Shown here piece by piece: positions 6,378-14,514 of a stretch of 14,977 nt of DNA. The notes under the pieces were generated by a model that searched no databases, was not told where the DNA came from, and saw only the letters and a program-made list of their open reading frames with translations. A program made the translations under genes and the position numbers. Source of the DNA: Candidatus Magasanikiibacteriota bacterium (GTDB lineage Bacteria > Patescibacteriota > Patescibacteriia > Magasanikbacterales > UBA922); assembly GCA_003230965.1 (NCBI GenBank), contig QIHL01000011.1:1-14977 (forward strand). Direction: 5' to 3'. Position 1 is the first letter of the stretch. Every line of letters begins with the position of its first letter.

Positions 6378-7799
6378 TTATCCAAAGTCAGTATCAATAT
6401 TTATCTTATGCCCAGAATCTGTTTGATATCCCGGTAATGAGGATTTCAAATTGGCGCTATCATCTACTTTTTTTTCTGTTGTCTCAACTGGCAGATCCTC
6501 TACAGGTAAACCAGATGGCGGTGCAGCCTGCTTACCAACAGTCTTTTGGAGCTGTGGTGTCTGTACATGTGACATTGGAAAATGCCAAATAGTTGCCAAT
6601 TCTTCAATATTAAACATAAATGCCTTTGCCCCATATTTAATATTTCGTCTCTGAAATGCTTTTATCAATTCTGATTTACGACGATTAGATTTCTTTATAG
6701 AATGTTGGATAGTTGTAATTTTTGGAATAATGGAATTTGATGTTGGATTGTTGTATTGTTGCATAGCACCGACAAGCAAATACGAGGCACGCTCTTTATG
6801 AAAAACTTCTTTTTTAGCTATATAAAGTACACGTATTTTTGTCTTGAATCCAACCTTACTGATTTTATTTTCCATAGATTCTACCAATTTTTTTTGACCA
6901 GGAGTTAAAAATAGTAGGTTATTTTTTGCATCTGGTTTTCCTTCTTCTTTACTTACAACTGCTTCACGATTAAATATTTGGTCACCGATAGAAACCATAC
7001 CGCCAAGTAATACTTTTATAATATAATCAGCAATGGTTTTTTTTGATTCAATTTTTTCTCCGATTAATTCCTTAATTTTATCAATTGCTTTTTCTTTCCA
7101 ATTTTGAGAGACTGGTTTAAGAATAATCTGGAACCATATCTGCTCTCCAGTACCAATATGGCTAAAACTTTCAAGGAATGAACCCATAGGATCTGACAAA
7201 GGAAAATCTTTACCAATAGAATTCTTAAATTCTTCATACACACGAATAGGGTAAGCATCATGCTCTGCAAGTGTAAAATCCGCTCCCCACATATCATAAG
7301 TATCATCAGGAAAATGCGTTGGCATAGCATTGACGTAATCGTCTACCTCTGTAATTTCTGCTTGCGGATACTGTGCATAAAATGATGCTTCTATCAAATC
7401 TTGAAACTTTTGTTCTGTCCAAATTAAAAACTGGATATAACCTTCAATACTAATAATTTCAAAACTAAACCATCGTTGTTTGTGCCCATGCCAAAATTTT
7501 TCAATAATACTTGGCTTCTCGTATCCACCAATCAGATGAGAAAATAATTGTTCTATAGCTTTTGGAGATTGAAGATTTTCCTGTGGTACATCAACAGCAA
7601 GCAATACGTACTTCCAATTTGTTGTCTCTTTTTCTTCACGCCAGTCAGCCCAAAAAATAGTAAATGCAAATAATAATATTGCGGCTAGAATTACCCATCC
7701 GCCGAGCGCAAACAATCCCCACACAATATATCCTGTGGACTGATTGAAAAAAAATGTTATATTTTGTATCAGTATTGTATACAATGAACCAACATTCAT
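6378..7799 (-). CDS. Stand-alone DUF8128-type protein (type IV secretion-associated)
   Basis: A 473-residue protein with one N-terminal membrane segment (about 24-50) followed by a large soluble domain. I recognise the pattern found at the N-terminus of VirB4/TraC-like or DUF87-type secretion ATPases in Patescibacteria: VLLAVDVPQEN...SPKAIEQLF (65-86), IQFLIWTEQKFQDLIEASFYAQYP (122-145), NLLFLTPGQKKLVESME (294-310), KIRVLYIAKKEVF (321-333) and FNIEELATIWHFP (396-408). The C-terminus (about 425-473) is a Pro- and acid-rich tail. No Walker A motif or ATPase domain is present, so this is the accessory half alone. It probably works in a membrane secretion or pilus-like assembly with an ATPase encoded elsewhere; that is inference. 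The ATG lies two bases after the stop of the preceding tiny membrane-protein gene, indicating one operon. The stop faces the DUF6580 gene across 38 AT-rich bases with no clear hairpin. Confidence 0.72.
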   Translation of the reverse strand: MNVGSLYTILIQNITFFFNQSTGYIVWGLFALGGWVILAAILLFAFTIFWADWREEKETTNWKYVLLAVDVPQENLQSPKAIEQLFSHLIGGYEKPSIIEKFWHGHKQRWFSFEIISIEGYIQFLIWTEQKFQDLIEASFYAQYPQAEITEVDDYVNAMPTHFPDDTYDMWGADFTLAEHDAYPIRVYEEFKNSIGKDFPLSDPMGSFLESFSHIGTGEQIWFQIILKPVSQNWKEKAIDKIKELIGEKIESKKTIADYIIKVLLGGMVSIGDQIFNREAVVSKEEGKPDAKNNLLFLTPGQKKLVESMENKISKVGFKTKIRVLYIAKKEVFHKERASYLLVGAMQQYNNPTSNSIIPKITTIQHSIKKSNRRKSELIKAFQRRNIKYGAKAFMFNIEELATIWHFPMSHVQTPQLQKTVGKQAAPPSGLPVEDLPVETTEKKVDDSANLKSSLPGYQTDSGHKINIDTDFG

Positions 7800-7801
7800 A
7801 C

Positions 7802-7963
7802 TTATTCATCAACGTATTTGAAGATAAGCGCGTAAATAATAATTAAGATGATTGCCGACCACCACCACCCGTGTTGACCTGAAATATATCCAGCTAAAAA
7901 AGCTAGAAAACATACAAGCGTACCAATTAATGCAATGAGATGACGTAAAAGTATATCTGACAT
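7802..7963 (-). CDS. Small two-helix membrane protein
   Basis: A 53-residue protein, MSDILLRHLIALIG..., with two hydrophobic segments (about 7-27 and 33-49) separated by the short loop SGQHG and a WWW cluster, ending in KYVDE. I do not recognise a named family. The ATG at 7963 is preferred; the frame extends ten codons further to a TTG at 7993 (63 residues), but nothing supports that start. The gene follows the secF terminator and is two bases upstream of the DUF8128-type gene, so it is likely a partner in the same membrane complex. Confidence 0.65.
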   Translation of the reverse strand: MSDILLRHLIALIGTLVCFLAFLAGYISGQHGWWWSAIILIIIYALIFKYVDE

Positions 7964-7981
7964 AACAAAAAAATACTGAAG

Positions 7982-8010
7982 ATAATAGATCAAAGATTGA
8001 AAAAATAAAA
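7982..8010 (-). promoter_or_regulatory. Possible promoter of the small membrane protein operon
   Basis: On the minus strand TATTAT (7982-7987, 5 of 6 match to TATAAT) lies 18 bases before the ATG at 7963. The -35 region 17 bases upstream (TTTTAT, 8005-8010) is poor. A promoter is expected here because a strong terminator separates this operon from secF, but the exact site is uncertain. Confidence 0.3.
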
Positions 8011-8040
8011 CATACTAATCTCTGATGAAGTAAGTATACC

Positions 8041-8084
8041 ATAGCATAAATAAACCCGCTAGAGAGCGGGTTTATTTATGCTAT
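8041..8084 (-). terminator. Terminator after secF (symmetric hairpin)
   Basis: A perfect 20-bp stem (8041-8060 with 8065-8084) encloses the four-base loop AGAG. Its core is CCCGCT/AGCGGG followed by TTTATTT, so the GC-rich core alone acts like an intrinsic terminator in either direction. It starts seven bases after the secF stop and ends the sec operon. Confidence 0.88.
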
Positions 8085-8090
8085 TTATTG

Positions 8091-9179
8091 TTATGATCGT
8101 TTTCGCAAAGCCAGACGTTCCCAAACAACCAATAATGGACTGGCTAAGAAAATAGACGAATAGGTTCCAAAGAAAATACCAATAATTAAAGCAAGTGCAA
8201 AATAATGGATAGTTTCTCCTCCAAAGAAAAAGAGAGCAATCAAAACAAATAACGTTGTCAATGAGGTATTTAATGATCTCACAAAAGTTTGATTTACTCC
8301 AAGATTGACGACATATTCAAATTTATCAGAACCGTGCTTAATCAATTGCTCACGAATACGGTCAAAAACTACAATAGTATCATTCACAGAATATCCAAGA
8401 ATAGTCAGTAATGCAACAACAAATGGAATATTAACCTCAACATTTAAAAATTTTCCTAGCAAAACAAACACACCCATCGTAATTGATACATCATGAATCA
8501 GAGCAATAATTGCAGCAACACCATATTTCCATGACTGCACTGGCTTGGATACTTTACGAAACGCGTATGCAACAAAAATGATAATAGCAACAACCACAGC
8601 AATACCAGCATAGATTGAACGCTTACGCAAATTAGCACTAATAGATGGTCCAATTGTTTCCAACTGTTTTTCAACAATCTGATTCCCTGTAGAAACAATT
8701 GATGTTGATGATGCAGATACGACTGCGCCACTTGCTATTTTATCTGTTGAACTTACCACGACAGGAACAACTTGAATCATTTTTGTACTCACAGGATTTC
8801 CATTTTGATCAGTAATAGTGAAATGTGGTTTACTTTTTGATGTCAAATGAGCTTGTGCTGTAGCACTTTTTGCAAATGCTTTATTTAATGTATTCAAGAT
8901 AAGTTGATGTTCGTCTTCTGTAATAAATCCCATTCGCAGAATATAAGAATCCGTACCAGCTGGCTGGACAACTAGACCACTCAAATGTAGTGGATTGAGC
9001 GTTTGACGCATTTGTACAACTGTAGGTCTATTTTTTGTAAAGGCTAATTCTAATTGTGAACCACCAGTAAAATCAATACCTTGCTTCAAACCAATAGTTG
9101 CAAGAAGAATAAAACTACTCAGCACTAAAATGCCAGAAAAAATAAATGGAATCCATCGATATTTTACAAGGTCAAACAT
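8091..9179 (-). CDS. secF: Protein translocase subunit SecF
   Basis: SecF, the six-helix partner of SecD in the proton-driven complex that pulls exported proteins through SecYEG. In this 362-residue protein the signature GIDFTGG is at 34-40 after the first membrane helix, followed by VEKQLETIGPSIS, the ALIHDV motif, GYSVNDTIVVFDRIRE, RSLNTSLTTL and YSSIFLASPLL. The first extracytoplasmic domain is enlarged by a V/S/T-rich stretch of about 50 residues (around 120-170). The start at 9179 (MFDLVKYRW) is chosen because it precedes the first helix correctly; the frame is open 31 codons further into secD, but that part does not resemble SecF. The ATG is 10 bases after the secD stop, with no Shine-Dalgarno site, so translation is probably coupled. 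Confidence 0.95.
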   Translation of the reverse strand: MFDLVKYRWIPFIFSGILVLSSFILLATIGLKQGIDFTGGSQLELAFTKNRPTVVQMRQTLNPLHLSGLVVQPAGTDSYILRMGFITEDEHQLILNTLNKAFAKSATAQAHLTSKSKPHFTITDQNGNPVSTKMIQVVPVVVSSTDKIASGAVVSASSTSIVSTGNQIVEKQLETIGPSISANLRKRSIYAGIAVVVAIIIFVAYAFRKVSKPVQSWKYGVAAIIALIHDVSITMGVFVLLGKFLNVEVNIPFVVALLTILGYSVNDTIVVFDRIREQLIKHGSDKFEYVVNLGVNQTFVRSLNTSLTTLFVLIALFFFGGETIHYFALALIIGIFFGTYSSIFLASPLLVVWERLALRKRS

Positions 9180-9189
9180 AGTAATCGTA

Positions 9190-11244
9190 TTAATCTTGAT
9201 CTGGCGTATAGCCCAAGAAGAATCTATTTCCTTTTGTGGAGAACCATGGCACAATAAATCGCAACAACACACGCGTAATAGTGATTGCTGTAAACATACT
9301 TACCAAAACACCAATTGCTAACGTAACAGCAAATCCTTGAACAAAACTAGATCCAAACCAAATCAACAAGAGACAAGTAATCAATGTAGTAATATTTCCA
9401 TCACGAATAGATGTCCATGCACGTGCAAATCCATCTTCAACTGCGGCTTTCAAACTCTTTCTATCACGCAATTCTTCTTTTAAACGTTCAAATATGAGAA
9501 CGTTTGCATCAACTGCCATACCAATAGAAAGAATTAACCCAGCAATACCAGCAAGTGTAAGCGTCACACCAATCAATTTGAAAATTGCAAGAGATACAGA
9601 ACCATAAAGAATCAACGCAATAACAGCAATAAATCCAGGCAAACGATAAAATAAAATCATAAATAGCATGACAATAAGTGTTCCAATCAGTCCAGCATAT
9701 AGACTTTGTGACAAAGATACAGCTCCAAGTGTTGCTCCAACTGTTTCTTGAGAAATTAACTCCACTGGAACTGGCAAAGCACCCTCATTCAAACGTTGTG
9801 CAAGAGTCCTAGCACTTGCTAAGTTAAAATTTCCACTGATTACTGCTTGTCCATCCAAAATAGGTTGTTGGACAATAGGTTCACTAATAGGCTGACCATC
9901 AAGAAAGATGGCAACAGGTTTACCAACATTACGCGTAGTTATATCTTTAAAAAGTTTTGTTCCCTCTGAATCAAATTGCAAAGAAACTTGAACTTCACCA
10001 GTTGTGTTGTCTGTAACGACAGCAGCACTTTTTAATTGTTTTCCAGATAATCCTGTTAATGCCCACTGGCTCTGCGGTGTAAGATCTTGTGGCGTTTCTC
10101 TTCGCATCGCTATATCCCAAAGTTCATATTCTTGCGTTGGTTTTTGTGCTTGTTTATAAATAATATGGTAACCATATTGCGTTTGTACTGGTCCAATAAT
10201 CGTCCCAGTTGTTGCTGCAAAAACAGCATCTTCAAAAGCAGGTACCATTTGTCCTTTGCCAAATGTTCCAAGACTTCCGCCATTTGCTGCACTCACTTTA
10301 TCAGTTGAATATTGTTTTGCCAACTTCGCAAAGTTTTTTGGAGTAGCTTCTTGTTTTATTTTATTGGCAAGTACTAATGCTTTGGCTTGTGTCGTTGTTG
10401 CACTACAATTCTGAGCACCAATATAACAAATGAGAATGTGGCTGGCAGTTATCTCTGATGCCCCAATTTTTTTACTTCCACGTTTCAAAATATAAATTGC
10501 ATTATTTGTTTTAATCAATTTATTTGTTATGTCCCCTATCTTTGCCTGTGCTGCCCAACTATATACTGCTGGTTCAACAGCAGACGGACCAACATACCCC
10601 AAATAACCACCGCTGTTTTTGCTGTTTGTATCATCAGAAAATTGTTTTGCCAATGTCCCAAAATCTTTTCCATTTTGTACACGTGCTAATGTACTGCTAG
10701 CTCGCTGTTCAACAGAGAAATTATACTGCGTCATTTGTTGCCGTTGTCCTTTGGTTAATGTTGGTTGTTGAGTAGTACTACTTGATTTTTCTTCTTTAAA
10801 CTCCATCGTTGGCGTCTGCCCAATCATTTTAATCGCATTATTCACATTTTTAATTCCTGGAAGATCAACATTTACGCGGTATTCATTTCCAACTTTTGAT
10901 GTTTCAACCGATGGTTCACCAAGTCCCATACCATTGACACGACGCTCAATTACATCGCGCACTCCTTGAACCGCACCTGCTTGTTGATTAGCAGAGATAT
11001 TGCTAACATTAGCTTTATATACCAAACTTGCACCACCTTGTAGATCCAGACCTAACTGAAAAGCTGGTGCGGAAACTTTAGGTAAACCAAGATACATAGC
11101 ATGGTTTACCCAATCTATTCCTTGGTTAAATAAAACTGGCACGTCGTATACAAGAGATACAAACAATAAAACAAAAATCGCGACAATACCCCAACGGAGC
11201 TTTGCGCGAATCTCTTTGGATGAAGTGTTTTGTTTCATAGCCAT
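9190..11244 (-). CDS. secD: SecD with tandem parvulin (PPIase) insertion
   Basis: SecD, membrane partner of SecF in protein export, about 684 residues. The first helix is about 17-34, followed by GLDLQGG (65-71) and the P1 base region (RDVIERRVNGMG). At about 176-366 two parvulin-like modules interrupt the extracytoplasmic domain. The second (about 265-366) looks complete, with ASHILI (H269), GGSLGTFGKGQMVPAFEDAVF (M333, F337) and GYHII (H360). The first (about 176-256) retains NGKDFGTLAKQFSDD and GGYLG but lacks the first His strand and the GYH motif. SecD sequence then resumes (FDSEGTKLFKDIT, QPILDGQAVISG) with five helices including GMAVDANVLIFERLKEE. The insertion places a chaperone/isomerase at the exit of the translocon. 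The ATG at 11244 is chosen because its promoter lies just upstream; an ATG at 11238 is also possible. Confidence 0.93.
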   Translation of the reverse strand: MAMKQNTSSKEIRAKLRWGIVAIFVLLFVSLVYDVPVLFNQGIDWVNHAMYLGLPKVSAPAFQLGLDLQGGASLVYKANVSNISANQQAGAVQGVRDVIERRVNGMGLGEPSVETSKVGNEYRVNVDLPGIKNVNNAIKMIGQTPTMEFKEEKSSSTTQQPTLTKGQRQQMTQYNFSVEQRASSTLARVQNGKDFGTLAKQFSDDTNSKNSGGYLGYVGPSAVEPAVYSWAAQAKIGDITNKLIKTNNAIYILKRGSKKIGASEITASHILICYIGAQNCSATTTQAKALVLANKIKQEATPKNFAKLAKQYSTDKVSAANGGSLGTFGKGQMVPAFEDAVFAATTGTIIGPVQTQYGYHIIYKQAQKPTQEYELWDIAMRRETPQDLTPQSQWALTGLSGKQLKSAAVVTDNTTGEVQVSLQFDSEGTKLFKDITTRNVGKPVAIFLDGQPISEPIVQQPILDGQAVISGNFNLASARTLAQRLNEGALPVPVELISQETVGATLGAVSLSQSLYAGLIGTLIVMLFMILFYRLPGFIAVIALILYGSVSLAIFKLIGVTLTLAGIAGLILSIGMAVDANVLIFERLKEELRDRKSLKAAVEDGFARAWTSIRDGNITTLITCLLLIWFGSSFVQGFAVTLAIGVLVSMFTAITITRVLLRFIVPWFSTKGNRFFLGYTPDQD

Positions 11245-11257
11245 AAATATGGTCGCT

Positions 11258-11286
11258 ATTGTACAAGATTTGTTCAAAATGGTCAA
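11258..11286 (-). promoter_or_regulatory. secDF promoter
   Basis: On the minus strand TTGACC (11281-11286, 5 of 6 match) and TACAAT (11258-11263, 5 of 6 match) are separated by exactly 17 bases. The -10 box ends 13 bases before the ATG at 11244, so the predicted transcript start lies about seven bases before the ATG. It is in the gap after secA, where no terminator is seen, so secDF may also receive read-through from secA. Confidence 0.68.
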
Positions 11287-11306
11287 GTATAGTTAACCAC
11301 AAGAGT

Positions 11307-14162
11307 TTATGCACCATGGCACTTCTTATATTTTTTGCCTGAACCACATGGACAAGGATCATTGCGTCCAATCTTATTTCCTTCTTTATTACGCTCCTTA
11401 TGTTCTATATGTTCGCCTTGAGTACTTGTTTCTTTGGTAGCACCCTGCAATGTCAATTTATCATCAGTCATAACACTTGGAGCCATCTGAACACCAATAC
11501 TCAATTTGAAAAAAGCGTAGGCAACTTCTTTTTGGATATTTGAGAGCAATGCACTAAACAAACCATACGTTTCGCGTTTGTATTCTACTAAAGGATCACG
11601 CTGTGCATATCCTTGCAAACCAATACTGGATCTCAAATAGTCAATTGAAACAAGATGATCCACCCACAACATATCAATAGCACGAATCATAACACCTCTC
11701 TCCAATTCTTTCATCATACGTTCTCCTTCTGTATCTGACTGAACCGCAGTGCTTACAGATTTTTGAAGTTTATCATATTCTAATTGTGTCTTGTTCATCA
11801 AAAATTTTACAAATGCATCACGAATTTCTACATCTTCCAATTTTCCTTCTTTATCATTTTTTGCCAACGTGTAAAACTCACTTTTTTCTTCTACAGAAAA
11901 TGAAAAAATACTTTTCATTGTCTCAAAAATATCATCAACCCCCCACTTATCGCGATCCTCCAAATTTGTATGATATGACACAACGCATTCAATCTCGGAT
12001 TCAATCATATCCATGATCATATCTTTGAGCGATGTAAATGTTTTGTCTGCATTACCAAGAGACACTGCTGTATCAATTTCTTTACTAATTTCTTCTTCAC
12101 GAGTTTGGCTTTCAAGAGAAGTTTCTCCGACTGAAATAGTCAACTCCTTATCAGCCAAAAGTAAAATCTGTTTACGTTTTGTATAAATTACCTCACGATG
12201 ACGATTCAATACATCATCATACTCCAATAAATGTTTTCTACTATCAAAATGAGATGACTCCACTTTTTTCTGTGCATTCTCAAGCATCTTTGTAATCATC
12301 TTTTGTTCAATCGGAACGTCTTCTGGCACATTCAATTTTGTCATGACATTCTTTAAGCGTTCACCAGCAAAGATACGCATCAGGTCGTCTTCTGTTGAAA
12401 CAAAAAATTGAGTTTCTCCAGGATCACCTTGACGAGCTGAACGACCACGCAACTGATTATCTATACGACGAGATTCATGTCGCTCTGTTCCAAGTACAAA
12501 CAATCCACCAACAGATTTAATTTTTTCTTCCTCTGCTTTATCAACCTGACTACCACCCAGCTTAATGTCTACTCCACGACCTGCCATATTTGTTGCGAGT
12601 GTAACCGCGCCATAGCGACCAGCTTGAGCAATTATTTCTGCCTCACGTTCATGGTTTTTTGCATTCAAAATCTCATGCTGAATACCAAGTGATTGCAAAT
12701 ACAAACTCAACTGTTCATTTTTTTCTACTGAAATTGTACCGATTAACATTGGTTGACCTTTGGCACGACACTCTTTTATTTTTTCTGCAATTGCATGAAT
12801 TTTTCCTTTATCATTTCTATAAATACGATCTGTATGATCAAGTCGCTGATCTGGACGATTTGTTGGTAGAACAATAACTTCAATACCATAAATCTTGTAA
12901 AACTCTTCCTCCTCAGTCTTTGCAGTACCAGTCATACCACTCAACTTATCATACATACGAAATAAATTTTGGAATGTGATAGTTGCAAGTGTACGAGATT
13001 CACGCTGAATTGATACACCTTCCTTTGCTTCAATCGCCTGATGTAATCCTTCGGAATACCGACGACCAGGCATTTTGCGTCCAGTAAACTCATCAATAAT
13101 TACTACTTCTTCTTTTTCTTCATTCACAATATATTGTTTGTCTCTATGAAATAATGCTTCTGCTTTTAATGCCTGCTCAATATGGTGCACTGTCTGAATA
13201 CCACTTTCCACATACACATTATCAACACCCAGCCACTGTTCAAATTTCTTAATACCAGCATCAGTCAATGCTGCACTTTTCATTTTTTCATCCACAGTAT
13301 AATCTTCTTCTATGACTAATAATTTCACTAATTTAGCAAATTGATAATACTGATCCGCCGCTTCTCCTGCTGGTGCAGAAATAATAAGCGGAGTACGAGA
13401 TTCATCAATTAAAATAGAATCAATTTCATCTATAATAGCATAGTGCATTTCATTACCTGGACGCATAACCATTTCTTCCAAACCTTGAACCATATTATCA
13501 CGCAAATAATCAAACCCGAACTCGTTGTTCGTCCCGTATGTGATGTCGCAATGATATGCATCTTTGCGTGTTGCAGGACGTAAAAAAGCTTCTTGTACAT
13601 GAAAACTTCCAAATTCATCACGCATCGCATCTTCCTCGTCGCCTTCTTGTCCATCTTTGACTGACGTATCATATATATATGTTACTCGTTGATTCTGTAT
13701 AATACCTACAGACATACCAAGAAAATCATATATTTGTCCCATCCAAACTGCATCGCGCTTCGCCAAATAATCATTAACTGTCACTACATGAACACCTTTA
13801 CCTTCCAATGCATTCAAATAGACTGGCAATGTCGCAGTCATTGTTTTTCCCTCACCTGTACGCATTTCTGCAATTTTACCGTGATGCAGAACTAAAGCAC
13901 CTTTTAATTGGACATCAAATGGACGCATACCAACAGTACGCTTCGCTGCTTCACGAACATTTGCAAAGGCTTCTGGTAAAAGGTCATCAAGCCGTGTTCC
14001 TTCAGCAAGACGCTTTCGGAATTCGTCTGTTTTTGCCCTCACCTGTTTGTCAGACAAAGCTTCAAATTCTTTTTCAAGATTATTGATATCATCAACCACA
14101 GCATCAAATCTACGTAGAAATTTTTGTCCAGGTTCTCCAAATACTTTAGTATAAAATGACAT
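11307..14162 (-). CDS. secA: Preprotein translocase ATPase SecA
   Basis: The full-length motor ATPase (951 residues) that drives unfolded proteins through SecYEG. Visible in order: the nucleotide-binding motif MRTGEGKT (100-107), VTVNDYLAKRDA (about 128-138), YGTNNEFGFDYLRDNM, the DEAD-like IIDEIDSILIDESRTPL (243-259), the pre-protein cross-linking region, TNRPDQR, TNMAGRGVDIKLGG (about 523-536), the arginine-finger motif GRSARQGDPG (about 572-581), the helical scaffold, LWVDHL, and the C-terminal zinc-binding tail DPCPCGSGKKYKKCHG (C936, C938, C947, H948). An acidic insert of about 40 residues (about 159-199) separates the segment IIQNQ from DAYHCDITYGTNNE. The start at 14162 follows a TATAAT box. 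There is no Shine-Dalgarno site. Downstream, secD begins 62 bases after the stop, so the secretion genes form one directional block. Confidence 0.97.
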   Translation of the reverse strand: MSFYTKVFGEPGQKFLRRFDAVVDDINNLEKEFEALSDKQVRAKTDEFRKRLAEGTRLDDLLPEAFANVREAAKRTVGMRPFDVQLKGALVLHHGKIAEMRTGEGKTMTATLPVYLNALEGKGVHVVTVNDYLAKRDAVWMGQIYDFLGMSVGIIQNQRVTYIYDTSVKDGQEGDEEDAMRDEFGSFHVQEAFLRPATRKDAYHCDITYGTNNEFGFDYLRDNMVQGLEEMVMRPGNEMHYAIIDEIDSILIDESRTPLIISAPAGEAADQYYQFAKLVKLLVIEEDYTVDEKMKSAALTDAGIKKFEQWLGVDNVYVESGIQTVHHIEQALKAEALFHRDKQYIVNEEKEEVVIIDEFTGRKMPGRRYSEGLHQAIEAKEGVSIQRESRTLATITFQNLFRMYDKLSGMTGTAKTEEEEFYKIYGIEVIVLPTNRPDQRLDHTDRIYRNDKGKIHAIAEKIKECRAKGQPMLIGTISVEKNEQLSLYLQSLGIQHEILNAKNHEREAEIIAQAGRYGAVTLATNMAGRGVDIKLGGSQVDKAEEEKIKSVGGLFVLGTERHESRRIDNQLRGRSARQGDPGETQFFVSTEDDLMRIFAGERLKNVMTKLNVPEDVPIEQKMITKMLENAQKKVESSHFDSRKHLLEYDDVLNRHREVIYTKRKQILLLADKELTISVGETSLESQTREEEISKEIDTAVSLGNADKTFTSLKDMIMDMIESEIECVVSYHTNLEDRDKWGVDDIFETMKSIFSFSVEEKSEFYTLAKNDKEGKLEDVEIRDAFVKFLMNKTQLEYDKLQKSVSTAVQSDTEGERMMKELERGVMIRAIDMLWVDHLVSIDYLRSSIGLQGYAQRDPLVEYKRETYGLFSALLSNIQKEVAYAFFKLSIGVQMAPSVMTDDKLTLQGATKETSTQGEHIEHKERNKEGNKIGRNDPCPCGSGKKYKKCHGA

Positions 14163-14177
14163 AATTAAAAAATTCTA

Positions 14178-14206
14178 ATTATAAAAATAACCTAATGAGA
14201 CTTCTT
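14178..14206 (-). promoter_or_regulatory. secA promoter (-10 clear, -35 weak)
   Basis: A perfect TATAAT on the minus strand at 14178-14183 ends 15 bases before the secA ATG, the same geometry as at folD and secD. The -35 position 17 bases upstream is AAGAAG (14201-14206), a poor match that lies inside a small dyad, so an activator or an alternative upstream element may be involved. Confidence 0.5.
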
Positions 14207-14220
14207 GAATGTCCAGAAGT
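14200..14220. promoter_or_regulatory. Dyad between secA and the zinc-ribbon gene
   Basis: ACTTCT and AGAAGT form a 6-bp inverted repeat with a 9-base centre, overlapping the expected -35 region of secA and lying upstream of the divergent zinc-ribbon gene. It could be an operator for a dimeric regulator. There is only one copy in the window, so the call is tentative. Confidence 0.25.
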
Positions 14221-14250
14221 ATAGCAAGTAGAAAGCTTTTTGTCTAGCAG

Positions 14251-14279
14251 TATACAAAACAAAAAAATTAGTATATACT
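14251..14279 (+). promoter_or_regulatory. Promoter of the zinc-ribbon gene
   Basis: TATACA at 14251-14256 (4 of 6) is separated by 17 bases from TATACT at 14274-14279 (5 of 6). The predicted start near 14286 gives a leader of about 23 bases that contains the Shine-Dalgarno site. It diverges from the secA promoter. Confidence 0.45.
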
Positions 14280-14297
14280 CGTATTGCTCAAAAGGAA

Positions 14298-14304
14298 AAG
14301 GAGG
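14298..14304 (+). promoter_or_regulatory. Strong Shine-Dalgarno site
   Basis: AAGGAGG, a full-strength ribosome-binding sequence, ends 4 bases before the ATG at 14309 and 10 bases before the ATG at 14315. It is the only strong Shine-Dalgarno site seen in front of a gene in this window and it fixes the start of the zinc-ribbon gene to one of these two codons, two residues apart. Confidence 0.85.
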
Positions 14305-14308
14305 CCAC

Positions 14309-14503
14309 ATGAGCATGTATAACTGCCATATAATCTTTTGTCCTGCATGCAGGAGGCAAGTAGAAGGACGGAATGGGCAATTCTGCCAGAATTGTGGACA
14401 TATAAATGGCCACCAAGTAGGAGGGCAAATCTGTCGATGCACAAAATGCATCGAAGAAGCAGTGGTAAAAAACCACTATATTGGAGGATTCTACAGCAGT
14501 TAA
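14309..14503 (+). CDS. Small zinc-ribbon protein
   Basis: This 64-residue protein is rich in cysteine. FCPAC (C11, C14) and FCQNCGH (C26, C29) form a typical zinc ribbon with an 11-residue spacer, and a further CRCTKC cluster (C42, C44, C47), together with C6, H31 or H35, may bind a second metal ion. No catalytic domain is present, so the function is unknown; nucleic-acid or protein binding is the usual role of such ribbons. The frame is open further upstream to 14240, but the AAGGAGG site places the start at 14309 (or 14315). It is divergent from secA, stands alone as a transcription unit, and is followed by a large hairpin and a terminator. Its Shine-Dalgarno site sets it apart from its neighbours, and it might be a highly expressed or acquired gene. 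Confidence 0.75.
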   Translation: MSMYNCHIIFCPACRRQVEGRNGQFCQNCGHINGHQVGGQICRCTKCIEEAVVKNHYIGGFYSS

Positions 14504-14514
14504 GAACCATCACA

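Noticed and set aside
9180..9272. The secF frame extends 31 codons upstream into secD (MCCCDLLCHG...).
   Set aside because: The added residues do not resemble SecF, and the ATG at 9179 gives the normal SecF N-terminus 10 bases after the secD stop.
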